Origin: Pseudomonadota bacterium
GTDB lineage: Bacteria; Pseudomonadota; Alphaproteobacteria; Sphingomonadales; Sphingomonadaceae
Assembly (NCBI GenBank): GCA_023432995.1
Contig: JAEZES010000270.1
Location: 1 to 30,226, forward strand
Length of the DNA: 30,226 nt
Reading direction: 5' to 3'
Part shown: positions 14,273 through 22,180 of the stretch, piece by piece
How the letters are laid out: every line of letters begins with the position of its first letter
Numbering within the stretch: the first letter of the stretch is position 1
Program-made: the position numbers and the translations under genes
Notes under the pieces: model-generated
What the model saw: the letters and a program-made list of their open reading frames with translations, nothing else
Database searches by the model: none
Told to the model about the DNA's origin: nothing

Positions 14273-15165
14273 CAACCTACCTGCCCACGATCAAGCAGCT
14301 GCAATATCTCGTCGCGCTGCACGAGCACGGTCACTTCGGGCGCGCCGCCGATGCGTCGAACGTCTCGCAGTCGACGCTTTCCGCGGGGATCCGCGAACTC
14401 GAATCGCTGCTCGGGGTCACGCTCGTCGAACGCAGCCGTCGCGTCGTGCGCTTTACCCCGCTGGGCAACGCGGTGGTGGCGAAGGCACACCGGCTGCTGC
14501 GCGAGGCCGAGGAGTTGTCCGACCTCGTCCACGCCGCGGGCAAGCCGCTCGCCGGCGAGCTGCGGATGAGCGTGATCCCGACGATCGCTCCCTTCCTGCT
14601 CCCGCGCATCCTCCCGCGGCTGCGCCGCGAGCGTCCGGCGCTCAAGCTGTTCCTGCGCGAGGAGACCAGCGGCGACGCCGTCGAGTCGCTGCAGCACGGC
14701 CGGGCCGACTGCGTTCTGCTCGCGCTCCCCTTTGCCACCGGCGAAGTCGACAGCGAACACATCTGCGAAGACCGCCTGTTCGTGGCCTTTCCCAAGGGCG
14801 AACTGAGCGATCCGCCAGATGCCGTGCTGCCGGGAACGATCGATCCCGATCGCCTGCTGCTGCTCGAGGACGGCCATTGCCTGAAGGAGCACGCGCTCGC
14901 GGCCTGCAACCGGCCGGAGCTGCGCGGCTCGGCCGCGATGATCGGCACCTCGCTGCACACGCTCGTGCCGATGGTCGACAACGGCCTTGGCCTGACGATG
15001 CTGCCCGAGATGGCGATCGAGGCGGGCATCCTGCACGGCACGCAGGTCATCGCCCGCCCGCTCAAAGCGCGCCACAACACCCGCGAGATCGCGCTGATCT
15101 GGCGCAAGAACTCGCCGCGGGCCGAAGAATTCAAGCTGCTCGCTCAGGAACTCCGGGCCGGCTGA
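14269..15165 (+). CDS. oxyR: OxyR-type hydrogen peroxide-inducible LysR regulator
   Basis: A 298-residue LysR-family regulator. The winged helix-turn-helix (about 8-65) includes LQYLVALHEHGHFGRAAD and SQSTLSAGIRELE. The effector domain keeps both redox cysteines of OxyR in GHCLKEHALAACN: Cys204 and Cys213, nine residues apart as in E. coli Cys199/Cys208. Oxidation by peroxide forms a disulfide and turns on catalase and peroxidase genes. The GTG at 14269 overlaps the rnd stop. No catalase or peroxidase gene is adjacent, so the regulon is elsewhere. Convergent with the VOC gene across 195 bases. Confidence 0.92.
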   Translation: MTTYLPTIKQLQYLVALHEHGHFGRAADASNVSQSTLSAGIRELESLLGVTLVERSRRVVRFTPLGNAVVAKAHRLLREAEELSDLVHAAGKPLAGELRMSVIPTIAPFLLPRILPRLRRERPALKLFLREETSGDAVESLQHGRADCVLLALPFATGEVDSEHICEDRLFVAFPKGELSDPPDAVLPGTIDPDRLLLLEDGHCLKEHALAACNRPELRGSAAMIGTSLHTLVPMVDNGLGLTMLPEMAIEAGILHGTQVIARPLKARHNTREIALIWRKNSPRAEEFKLLAQELRAG

Positions 15166-15170
15166 TACCG

Positions 15171-15204
15171 CGCTCCGCCGCCTTCGGACGGTGGGCACGG
15201 AGCG
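15171..15204 (+). terminator. Hairpin after oxyR
   Basis: CGCTCCG and CGGAGCG form a 7-bp outer stem starting six bases after the stop. A short inner stem (CCG/CGG) with a TTCG loop lies inside. No U-run. Confidence 0.5.
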
Positions 15205-15315
15205 ATGGCTGGATGGAACCTCCTGCCTGTCGCCAGCTTGCGACCCGAAGGGCGAGCCTTCGACCCGAGACCCCGTGCCCGCTGGTCAAGGGCGCGCCCC
15301 CATTGCCGCTATCGC

Positions 15316-15350
15316 CTGCGCGCGCTTTGCATTTCGCGCCAAATGCGCAG
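15316..15350 (-). terminator. Nested hairpin after the VOC gene
   Basis: CTGCGC with GCGCAG as outer arms, and GCATTT-CGCGCC-AAATGC inside (15329-15346). It begins 11 bases after the end of the VOC gene on the minus strand. The outer and inner arms overlap by two bases, so they are alternative rather than fully stacked folds. Confidence 0.45.
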
Positions 15351-15360
15351 CACTTCGAAC

Positions 15361-15750
15361 CTAAGAGCCCTCAGCGCGAACCTGAGCCATCAGCGCCAGC
15401 GGGCGGCCCTCGTTGTCTTCGAAGAACGCCATCCATTCCTCGGTCCCGTCATCGTGGCGATGAATCAGGTGCGGCGCGTGGGTGAACCGGACACCCCGAT
15501 CTTGCATCCCCGCCTTCGCCGCGTGGATATCGGCCACGCGCAGGTAGAGGATCGATTCCGGTTGGCCGCCTGCCCCTTCTTCGGTCAGCATCAAGCGCAC
15601 GCCGCCGAGGTCGAAGAATGACAGGGTGCCGAACGTGTAGAGTTCGGGCAGCCCGAGGGTGTCGCGGTACCACGCGCGGGCCGCGGCTGTGTTGCGCGTC
15701 GTCCGCGCCACCTGACCGAGCGTTACGCCGAAGCTCGCTTGCCCCTCCAT
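15361..15750 (-). CDS. VOC superfamily (glyoxalase/bleomycin-resistance fold) protein
   Basis: A 129-residue cytoplasmic protein with the paired beta-alpha-beta-beta-beta units of the VOC fold. The first unit is GQVARTTRNTAAARAWYRD and TLSFFDLGGVRLMLTEE, the second YLRVADIHAAKAGMQDRG and EEWMAFFEDNEGRPLALM. The last glutamate region (EEWMAFFED) is where metal-binding members hold a ligand, so a metal site is possible. VOC proteins include lyases, dioxygenases and drug-binding proteins, and the substrate is not visible here. AAGGAGG lies seven bases before the ATG at 15750, which fixes the start. The frame remains open upstream into a LuxR-type remnant, but those residues are not needed for the fold. 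Confidence 0.88.
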   Translation of the reverse strand: MEGQASFGVTLGQVARTTRNTAAARAWYRDTLGLPELYTFGTLSFFDLGGVRLMLTEEGAGGQPESILYLRVADIHAAKAGMQDRGVRFTHAPHLIHRHDDGTEEWMAFFEDNEGRPLALMAQVRAEGS

Positions 15751-15924
15751 CGCCGTCCTCCTTCGTGCCAGCGCGGTGCCTCGCGCGACTCCGTCCCACA
15801 GCCTGAGCTCGCGCCGGCTCGACATACCCAGCTTGCCGAGCGCGTTGCCGACATGAAACTTCACCGCCTCCGCAGCGGCCCTGGCTCGACGTCGGCTGGC
15901 CCGGCCGCGAGAAGTTCGTCTTCG
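15751..15924 (-). pseudogene. Remnant of a LuxR-type DNA-binding domain, in frame with the VOC gene
   Basis: Translation in the VOC frame gives VKFHVGNALGKLGMSSRRELR followed by LWDGVARGTALARRRTA, which runs straight into the VOC start. The first string is the end of a LuxR-type helix-turn-helix (recognition helix and last helix). The residues before it are arginine/alanine-rich and do not form the earlier helices, and an in-frame TGA lies at 15927-15925. The rest of the regulator is therefore missing. It is most simply a truncated regulator gene that once preceded the VOC gene, cut when the pgsA side was joined. Confidence 0.6.
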
Positions 15925-15946
15925 TCAACCGGCCCATAGCCTCGCC

Positions 15947-16540
15947 TCAGTCCATGTGGCGCAGGCCGACGCGAAGGTAATCCCATCCCGTCACCAACGT
16001 GAGGATCGCCGCGCCCCACAAGGTTGCCAGGCCAACGGTGTGCGGCACGTTGATCTCGATGCCATCGAGCACAACGGTCCATCCTGGTAGCGCCCGCCCA
16101 AGGATCAGCGCCCCGAGCGCGACCAGCTGGAAGGTGGTCTTCCACTTGGCCAGCTTGCTCACCGGGACCGAGATCTGCAGCCCGCCGAGGAATTCGCGCA
16201 GCCCCGACACGGCAATTTCGCGCACCAGGATAATGAGCCCCGCGATCACGTGCATGTCCCCGACATAGGGTCCGCGCAGGACGCCTTGGGCGGTCAGCAC
16301 AAGGATCACCGCGGCGACCATGATCTTGTCGGCGATCGGGTCGAGAAACACGCCAAGCTTCGAGACAGTGCCGCTTGACCGGGCGAGATAGCCGTCAAAG
16401 TAGTCGGTCACCCCCATCAGGCAGTAGAGCGCGAAAGCGAGCCCATAGCCGAGTTGCCAGTCGGGCCACCACAACAGGAAGCCCAGCAGCGGAACCGCAA
16501 GAATGCGCGACAGCGTGAGCAGGTTGGGAAGCGTCAGCAT
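15947..16540 (-). CDS. pgsA: CDP-diacylglycerol-glycerol-3-phosphate 3-phosphatidyltransferase
   Basis: A 197-residue inner-membrane enzyme of the CDP-alcohol phosphotransferase family, with about five or six membrane segments. The signature D-x2-D-G-x2-A-R-x8-G-x3-D-x3-D is complete from Asp46 (TDYFDGYLAR ... GVFLDPIAD). It makes phosphatidylglycerophosphate from CDP-diacylglycerol and glycerol 3-phosphate, the first step to phosphatidylglycerol and cardiolipin. It diverges from an LplT-like lipid transporter gene across 114 bases. The start MLTLPNLLTLSRI is the usual beginning of the family. Confidence 0.95.
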   Translation of the reverse strand: MLTLPNLLTLSRILAVPLLGFLLWWPDWQLGYGLAFALYCLMGVTDYFDGYLARSSGTVSKLGVFLDPIADKIMVAAVILVLTAQGVLRGPYVGDMHVIAGLIILVREIAVSGLREFLGGLQISVPVSKLAKWKTTFQLVALGALILGRALPGWTVVLDGIEINVPHTVGLATLWGAAILTLVTGWDYLRVGLRHMD

Positions 16541-16654
16541 CGCCGTTGCCTAGCGCGTCGGGCAAGCGGGAAAAAGGTGCTCGGTGCGCTTGTTCTTAAT
16601 CGTAACAGGGCTAAGTCAGGCGCGGAATAATGAGAGGCTGAACGCGACCCGCGC

Positions 16655-17971
16655 ATGCTGACATCGACCCACCTGCTCAAGCAGCGGCGCTTCCTCCCGC
16701 TGTTCGCCACGCAGCTGCTCAACGCGTTCAACGACAACCTGTTCAAGAACGCGATGGTGCTGTTTGTCGTCTACAGCGTGTACAATTCCGAGGAAGCCGA
16801 GGCGAAGTTCAGCGCAATCGCCTCGGCGTTGTTCATCTTGCCGTTCTTCATCCTCTCGGCGATGTCGGGCCAGCTCGCCGACATGCGCGACAAGGCGCTG
16901 ATCATTCGCTGCGTCAAGCTGGCCGAGATCTTCATCATGATGGTCGGCGCCGCCGGGCTGCTGATGGCCTGGCAAGGCCTGCTGACGGAAACGGCGGCGA
17001 TTCCGCTGATGCTCGCCGCGCTGTTCGCCATGGGCGTCCACTCGACCTTCTTCGGGCCGATCAAGTACGCCATCCTGCCGCAGCATCTCGACAAGCACGA
17101 GGTGCTCGCGGGCACCGGCCTGGTCGAGGCGGGGACTTATATCGCGATCCTCGCGGGCACGATCCTCGCCGGCTATCTCGACGTCGAATGGGCCGCGCTC
17201 GGCGTCGTGCTGACCGCCTGCATCGGGTACGTCACCAGCCGCCAGGTCCCTCCCGCGCCGCCATACCAGCACGGCCAGGCGGTCGACTGGCACCTGATCC
17301 GCAGCTCGATCGCGCTCGTGCGCAACACGATGCACCAGCGCGAGGTGTTTTACGCGATCCTCGCGATCAGCTTCTTCTGGACCATCGGTGCGGTGCTGTT
17401 CATCCAGTTCCCGCCGCTGGCCAAGAACGTGCTGTTCGCGAGCAAGGAAGTCGCCAGCCTTTTCCTGGTGATCTTCTCGATCGGCGTTGCGATCGGCTCG
17501 GTGGCGATCAACGCGCTGCTCAAGGGCGATGTCTCGGCGCGGCACGCGCCGCTGTCGGTGATTGCGATGGGCGGTTGCGTCGGCCTGTTCTGGTTCCTCT
17601 GCCGGCAATGGAGCGTCGAGGTGCCCGATCAGGGGCTGATGGACGTCGGCGAGTTCGTTGCCCAGCCGCTTGCGCTGCTGGTCCTGCTGGCGCTGCTGCT
17701 GATCGCCATCGCCGGCGGCATGTTCGTGGTGCCGCTCTACGCCTTCCTGACGACCAAGTGCGACCCGGCGCAGGCCGCGCGGATGGTTGCCGCCAACAAC
17801 ATCGTCAACTCGGGGGCGATGGTCCTCGGCTCGCTCATCGCACTCGGGCTCAGCGCGGCGGGTGTCCCGCTCGTCGAGCAGGTGTTGCTGAGCGCGGTGA
17901 TGTGCCTGGTTTCGGCCTGGCTTGGCGCGCGGCTCTACCGGGCCGAGCGGCTGGCCCTGGCGGCAGCGTGA
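16655..17971 (+). CDS. MFS transporter, LplT-like (lysophospholipid transporter family)
   Basis: A 438-residue protein with about 12 membrane segments. The start FLPLFATQLLNAFNDNLFKNAMVL and the stretch FFGPIKYAILPQHL are hallmarks of the LplT branch of the MFS. LplT flips lysophospholipids across the inner membrane so that the acyltransferase Aas can repair them. In many bacteria the two are fused or adjacent; here there is no acyltransferase domain and none next to it. Being beside pgsA fits a phospholipid role. A GAGAGG is rather far (17 bases) from the ATG, so translation may be modest. Confidence 0.85.
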   Translation: MLTSTHLLKQRRFLPLFATQLLNAFNDNLFKNAMVLFVVYSVYNSEEAEAKFSAIASALFILPFFILSAMSGQLADMRDKALIIRCVKLAEIFIMMVGAAGLLMAWQGLLTETAAIPLMLAALFAMGVHSTFFGPIKYAILPQHLDKHEVLAGTGLVEAGTYIAILAGTILAGYLDVEWAALGVVLTACIGYVTSRQVPPAPPYQHGQAVDWHLIRSSIALVRNTMHQREVFYAILAISFFWTIGAVLFIQFPPLAKNVLFASKEVASLFLVIFSIGVAIGSVAINALLKGDVSARHAPLSVIAMGGCVGLFWFLCRQWSVEVPDQGLMDVGEFVAQPLALLVLLALLLIAIAGGMFVVPLYAFLTTKCDPAQAARMVAANNIVNSGAMVLGSLIALGLSAAGVPLVEQVLLSAVMCLVSAWLGARLYRAERLALAAA

Positions 17972-17980
17972 CGCCCAGCG

Positions 17981-18178
17981 TTAGATGATGAACGCGGTGA
18001 CCGCGGCAAAGCAGGCGCAATAGGTCTGCGCCACGCCGCGCATGTCGCCCCACAGCTGCAAACGCCACGGGACCCGGGGCTCGGCGGCCTCGATCCGCAA
18101 CTGGCGCGACTGCTGCGGCAAGCCCGCCCGGAACGGGTGCCGGGCGGATTCGTCGGTGAGAACCAGGGCACGTCGCAT
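17981..18178 (-). CDS. Small protein with C-terminal hydrophobic tail, unknown function
   Basis: A 65-residue protein starting MRRALVLTDESARHPFRAGL. It is basic and polar over the first 45 residues (RLQLWGDMRG near 43-48) and ends in a short hydrophobic stretch, YCACFAAVTAFII, which could be a membrane anchor. GAGGT lies five bases before the ATG at 18178. It follows a CtrA-like box immediately upstream. I recognise the general type from sphingomonads but no function. The stop is TAA at 17981-17983. It is convergent with the MFS gene, with nine bases between them. Confidence 0.65.
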   Translation of the reverse strand: MRRALVLTDESARHPFRAGLPQQSRQLRIEAAEPRVPWRLQLWGDMRGVAQTYCACFAAVTAFII

Positions 18179-18187
18179 GGGTACCTC

Positions 18188-18203
18188 GTTAACGCGATGG
18201 TAA
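18188..18203 (-). promoter_or_regulatory. CtrA-like box
   Basis: On the minus strand TTACCATCGCGTTAAC, that is TTAC-N7-TTAAC against the CtrA consensus TTAA-N7-TTAAC: one mismatch. It also overlaps a perfect 7-1-7 dyad (CGATGGT-A-ACCATCG, 18195-18209). It touches the Shine-Dalgarno of the small gene, so it would sit at or after its -10 region. A nearly identical box is found upstream of the PilZ gene. Confidence 0.5.
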
Positions 18204-18294
18204 CCATCGGGAAACCGATTGGTGCCCGGTGTCCACAACAGGGACAGATGCGTCGCGATTGCCCGTAGCGGTCCTCCCGGCTAACGCTGGACGG

Positions 18295-19962
18295 ATGTCA
18301 CGCACCGCTGCCAGCCTGCTCGTCGATTGCCTCGTCGAACAAGGCTGCGACCGCATCTTCACGGTGCCCGGCGAGAGCTTCCTGCCGGTGCTCGACGCGC
18401 TCTGGGACAGGGACGACATTCAGACCGTGACTTGCCGCCAGGAGGGCGGAGCGGCGTTCATGGCCTGCGCAGATGGCGCGCTCAATGCCGCCGGGAGCGG
18501 ACGGCCCGGTGTCTGCTTCGTGACGCGCGGTCCCGGGGCGACCAACGCCAGCATCGGCGTCCACGTCGCGTTCCAGGATTCTCAGCCGATGATCCTGTTC
18601 GTCGGCGACGTCGACCGATCGATGCGCGACCGCGAAGGCTTCCAGGAGATCGACTTCCCCGCCTTCTTCGCGCCGATCGCCAAGTGGGCGGCGCGGATCG
18701 ACGACGCTGCGCGGATTCCCGAATACCTGGCACGCGCCTATGCCACGGCCATCTCCGGCCGACCGGGACCGGTGGTCCTCGCATTGCCGGAGGACATGCT
18801 GCACGAAAGCGGGATCGACGCCACCCCCAGGCCCTTCGTGCACAAGCCCGCGCAGGCGCCCTGCCCCGATGCTCTCGCCGCGATGATGGCGCTTATCGCC
18901 GACGCCGCGGCGCCGATCGCTATTGTCGGCGGCGCCGGGTGGAACGCCAAGGCGCGCGACTACTTCGGGCAATTTGCCGAGCGGATCGGCTTGCCCGTTG
19001 CCACGGCTTTTCGCCGGCAGGACGCGCTCCCTCCGTCTTCAGAAGTCTATGCCGGAAACCTCGGCTACGGGCCCAATCCAAAGCTGGTCGAACGGGTCAA
19101 GTCGTCGGACCTCGTGCTGGTGGTGGGCGCGCGCCTCGGCGAGGCGACCACCGATGGCTACGCACTCCTCACCCCGGACCACCCTGGGCAGCAGCTGATC
19201 CACGTCCATCCCGACCCCGAGGAGCTCAATCGGGTCTACCGCGCAGATCTCGCGATCTGCGCCGACGTTGGCGAGTTCGCCGAGAGCGCGGCGCTGTGGG
19301 ACGAGAGCGACGTGTTGCCGTTCGGGGCCGGAGCCGAAGCCCATCGCGAGTGGCTCGAGTTCTCGACCGCGGGCGACCGCGGATATCCGCTCGATCTCGC
19401 CGGATGCCTCGCGGCCGCCCGCCGCCTGCTGCCGGCCGACGCGATCGTGTGCAACGGCGCGGGCAACTTCTCGGGCTGGTGGCATCGCTACTGGCACTAT
19501 GCCGGTTTTCCCTCTCAGCTGGCGCCGACGGCCGGGGCCATGGGCTACGGCCTGCCGGCCGCGGTCGCCGCGGGGCTGCGCTTTCGCGAGCGCTGCGTCG
19601 TCGCGGTCGCCGGGGACGGCGATTTCCTGATGAACGCGCAGGAACTGGCGACGGCCGCGCAATACGGGCTCAGCCTGATCGTCATCGTGATCGACAACCG
19701 TTCCTACGGCACGATCCGCATGCACCAGGAACGGGCCTATCCCGGGAGGGTCGCCTCGACCGACCTGACCAATCCGGATTTTGCCGCTTTCGGCGCCGCC
19801 TTCGGCGCGTGGTCACGGACAGTCGAGACCACGGCCGAATTCGCCGAAGCGCTGGCCGAAGCGATATCCCGCCCGGGGCTGCGCCTGCTCCACTGCGTGA
19901 CCGACGTCGAGCAGCTCAGCGCCGCGGGCGCCACGATCAGCGGGCTTCGCGCGAAAGCCTAG
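18295..19962 (+). CDS. Acetolactate-synthase-like thiamine diphosphate enzyme
   Basis: A 555-residue enzyme of the acetohydroxyacid synthase/oxalyl-CoA decarboxylase superfamily. The N-terminal ThDP domain holds the activating Glu50 in CRQEGGAAFMA, the central domain has SGRPGPVVLALPEDM, and the C-terminal domain has the ThDP/Mg motif GDGDFLMNAQELATAAQYG (about 440-458) followed by DNRSYGTIR. All catalytic residues needed for ThDP chemistry are present. No small regulatory subunit (ilvH) is adjacent, so it is an orphan, and the true substrate is open: acetolactate synthase, sulfopyruvate or another 2-oxoacid. The start at 18295 suits the fold; an upstream GTG would add 22 residues. Its TAG shares a CTAG with the stop of the EVE gene. 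Confidence 0.88.
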   Translation: MSRTAASLLVDCLVEQGCDRIFTVPGESFLPVLDALWDRDDIQTVTCRQEGGAAFMACADGALNAAGSGRPGVCFVTRGPGATNASIGVHVAFQDSQPMILFVGDVDRSMRDREGFQEIDFPAFFAPIAKWAARIDDAARIPEYLARAYATAISGRPGPVVLALPEDMLHESGIDATPRPFVHKPAQAPCPDALAAMMALIADAAAPIAIVGGAGWNAKARDYFGQFAERIGLPVATAFRRQDALPPSSEVYAGNLGYGPNPKLVERVKSSDLVLVVGARLGEATTDGYALLTPDHPGQQLIHVHPDPEELNRVYRADLAICADVGEFAESAALWDESDVLPFGAGAEAHREWLEFSTAGDRGYPLDLAGCLAAARRLLPADAIVCNGAGNFSGWWHRYWHYAGFPSQLAPTAGAMGYGLPAAVAAGLRFRERCVVAVAGDGDFLMNAQELATAAQYGLSLIVIVIDNRSYGTIRMHQERAYPGRVASTDLTNPDFAAFGAAFGAWSRTVETTAEFAEALAEAISRPGLRLLHCVTDVEQLSAAGATISGLRAKA

Positions 19963-20372
19963 GTCTTGGCCAGGGCGCAGATCCGCTGCCACTCGGCAGG
20001 GCGGATTTCGGCGACCGACAGGCGAGACTGGCGAACGAGCTCGATCTCGGCCAGCGACGCATCGGCCTTGATTTCGACGAGCGTGACCGGCCGCTCGAGA
20101 GCGCGCACCGGGCGAATCCGCACCGCGGCCCACTTGCCCTCGGGATCCTTCGGATCGGCTAGCCCGGCCTCGCTGATTTCGGCGATGCCGACGATCTCCT
20201 TGCCGGTCACGGAGTGGTAGAAAAACGCCTGTTCGCCGACCTTCATCGAGCGCAGGTTCATCGCCGCACGATGGTTGCGCACGCCGTCCCACAGGGTCTC
20301 GCCCTCGCGGACTAGGTCGTCCCAGCCGTAAGCCTCGGGCTCGGACTTAACCAACCAGTACCGTGTCGCCAT
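19959..20372 (-). CDS. EVE domain protein (YTH/PUA-like fold)
   Basis: A 137-residue single-domain protein. Conserved EVE features are the start YWLVKSEPEAYGWDDLV, then LWDGVRNHRAAMNLRSMKVGEQAFFYHS, and GIAEISEAGLADPKDPEGKW. The fold is related to YTH and PUA domains, and family members bind modified bases; the human relative is thymocyte nuclear protein 1. The bacterial role is unproven, often suspected to be reading of modified DNA or RNA. It diverges from the GGDEF-EAL gene and ends in TAG, overlapping the ThDP enzyme's stop. Confidence 0.93.
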   Translation of the reverse strand: MATRYWLVKSEPEAYGWDDLVREGETLWDGVRNHRAAMNLRSMKVGEQAFFYHSVTGKEIVGIAEISEAGLADPKDPEGKWAAVRIRPVRALERPVTLVEIKADASLAEIELVRQSRLSVAEIRPAEWQRICALAKT

Positions 20373-20419
20373 GCGCGCCTCCTGGCAGCGCTCCTATCGA
20401 GGGTCTTACTGAGGCGCAA

Positions 20420-20448
20420 TTAATCGAATTTTGATCCCGTCATACGAT
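20420..20448 (+). promoter_or_regulatory. Possible sigma-70 promoter of the GGDEF-EAL gene
   Basis: TTAATC and TACGAT are 17 bases apart in an AT-rich patch that stands out from its GC-rich surroundings. The TTG start at 20480 lies 32 bases downstream of TACGAT. Confidence 0.35.
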
Positions 20449-20479
20449 AGGAAACGCGCGAAATTGAGGGTCACCAGCC

Positions 20480-22132
20480 TTGCCCAAACCGCCTGCCGTC
20501 GATCCCCAAGGCGAATCGCGCGGTCTTGCCCGCGCCGAGCGCGACATCGCCGCGCTCGGCATCGCCATAGCCGCCATCATCCTGTTCGTCGGCACGGGCG
20601 GATCTCTGATGCCCAAGATCGTCCGCGCGTGGCTCGGCACGGGCAGCCCGCCGGACCTGCTGCTGACCAACGCCGTGCTGCTCAACATCGCGCTGCTGGT
20701 TTTCGGCTGGCGCCGTTACAACGAATTGCATCACGAAGTCGCCGAGCGCCGGCGCGCGGAAGAGCGCGCCCGCGAGCTGGCCGAGCTCGATCCTCTCACC
20801 GGCTGCCTCAACCGGCGCAGCGGCGGACCGGCAATCGATGCACTGATCAGCTCCGCCCGTGTTCGCGGCCTCGACGTCGCGGTCTTGATGGTGGACCTCG
20901 ACAACTTCAAGCAGATCAATGACCTGAACGGCCACAAGACGGGCGACAAGGTCTTGATCGAGGTCGCCAAGCGGCTCCGCACGGAGCTGCCCGACGACGG
21001 CATCGTCGCCCGCATCGGCGGCGACGAGTTCGTTTGCGCGCTGACGCACGAGCGCGGCCGCAGCGACCGCCTCGACGGGCTGGCCAACCGCCTGATCGAA
21101 AGCGTGTCGGTGCCGATCGACGGGGACGAGCTGCCGGTCGAGGCGACGCTGTCGATCGGCATCGCCGGAACCGCCGAGGGCGAAGGCGACCTCGGCAGCG
21201 AAGCGCTGATCCACCGTGCCGACATTGCCATGTACCAGGCGAAGAAGCGCGGCCGCAGCCGTTACTTCTGGTTCGAACCGCAAATGGAGAGCGAGCTGCG
21301 CTTCCGCGCGGAACTCGAGGCCGGTATCCGCCGCGGCATCCCGGCAGGCGAATTCGTCCCCTACTACGAGCAGCAGGTCGACCTCGAAAGCGGCGAGATC
21401 GTCGGATTCGAGATGCTTGCACGGTGGAATTCGCCGCAATTCGGCCTCGTCAGCCCCGAGATCTTCATCCCGATCGCCGAAGAAATCGACGCCATCGGCG
21501 CGCTGTCCGAATCGCTGATCCGGCTGGCGCTCAAGGATGCGCGCGAGTGGGATCCCAAGCTGACGCTGTCGGTCAACATCTCGCCGGTGCAGCTGCGCGA
21601 TCCGTGGTTTGCGCAGAAGCTCTTGAAACTGCTGCACGAGTGCGACTTCCCGCCGGCCCGGCTCGAGGTCGAGATCACCGAGAGCTGCCTGCGCGAGAAC
21701 ATCGGCGCGGTGCGCACGGCGGTAACGAGCCTGAAGAACCAGGGCATCCGTATCAGTCTCGACGATTTCGGGACCAGCTATGCCAGCCTGACGCAGCTGC
21801 GCACGCTGCCGATCGACCGGATCAAGATCGATCGCAGCTTCGTGGCCGAGCTCGCCGAGGACGGCATCAGCAACGAACTGGTCGAAGCCATCGTCTCGCT
21901 CGGCCGCGGGCTGTCGCTGCCGGTAACCGCGGAAGGCGTGGAAACCGCAACGATCCTGCAAGCGCTGAAGGGCATGGGCGAGCTCAAGGGCCAGGGCTAT
22001 CTGTACGGTTATCCGGAGGACGCAGCGGCGACGCGCGAACGCCTCGCCGGAAAGCACCTGCTGACCCCGCCCGCGGCCGCCCCCGCGCTGCTGCCGTTGT
22101 CCGGCAACCAGCGCAGCCGCAAGGCCGGCTGA
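20480..22132 (+). CDS. Membrane GGDEF-EAL protein (cyclic-di-GMP metabolism)
   Basis: A 550-residue protein. Two N-terminal membrane segments (about 23-45 and 60-77) are followed by a short coiled coil (RYNELHHEVAERRRAEERARELAE). A GGDEF domain has an intact GGDEF at residues 180-184, and an EAL domain starts at about 290. The EAL motif reads EML (311-313), keeping the essential glutamate; the other catalytic stretches NISPVQL, EITES, DDFGTSY, IKIDRSF, AEGVET and QGYLYG are present. Both activities may therefore be present. The RxxD inhibitory site before GGDEF is absent. The TTG at 20480 has GAGGG ten bases upstream; a later ATG (MPKIVRAW) would remove the first membrane segment. Confidence 0.92.
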   Translation: MPKPPAVDPQGESRGLARAERDIAALGIAIAAIILFVGTGGSLMPKIVRAWLGTGSPPDLLLTNAVLLNIALLVFGWRRYNELHHEVAERRRAEERARELAELDPLTGCLNRRSGGPAIDALISSARVRGLDVAVLMVDLDNFKQINDLNGHKTGDKVLIEVAKRLRTELPDDGIVARIGGDEFVCALTHERGRSDRLDGLANRLIESVSVPIDGDELPVEATLSIGIAGTAEGEGDLGSEALIHRADIAMYQAKKRGRSRYFWFEPQMESELRFRAELEAGIRRGIPAGEFVPYYEQQVDLESGEIVGFEMLARWNSPQFGLVSPEIFIPIAEEIDAIGALSESLIRLALKDAREWDPKLTLSVNISPVQLRDPWFAQKLLKLLHECDFPPARLEVEITESCLRENIGAVRTAVTSLKNQGIRISLDDFGTSYASLTQLRTLPIDRIKIDRSFVAELAEDGISNELVEAIVSLGRGLSLPVTAEGVETATILQALKGMGELKGQGYLYGYPEDAAATRERLAGKHLLTPPAAAPALLPLSGNQRSRKAG

Positions 22133-22180
22133 ACCCGAGGCCCCATTGCCCTAACGGCGCGCCGCTCCTAGGTGGCACCC

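Noticed and set aside
15205..15621. 138-codon plus-strand frame after oxyR
   Set aside because: Its right half is antisense to the VOC gene and its left half lies over two hairpins; no Shine-Dalgarno or domain.
15865..15946. Plus-strand open frame with WLDVGWPGREKFVFVN near the pgsA end
   Set aside because: Looks protein-like but has no start, no recognised family and overlaps the LuxR remnant; too short to support as a gene.
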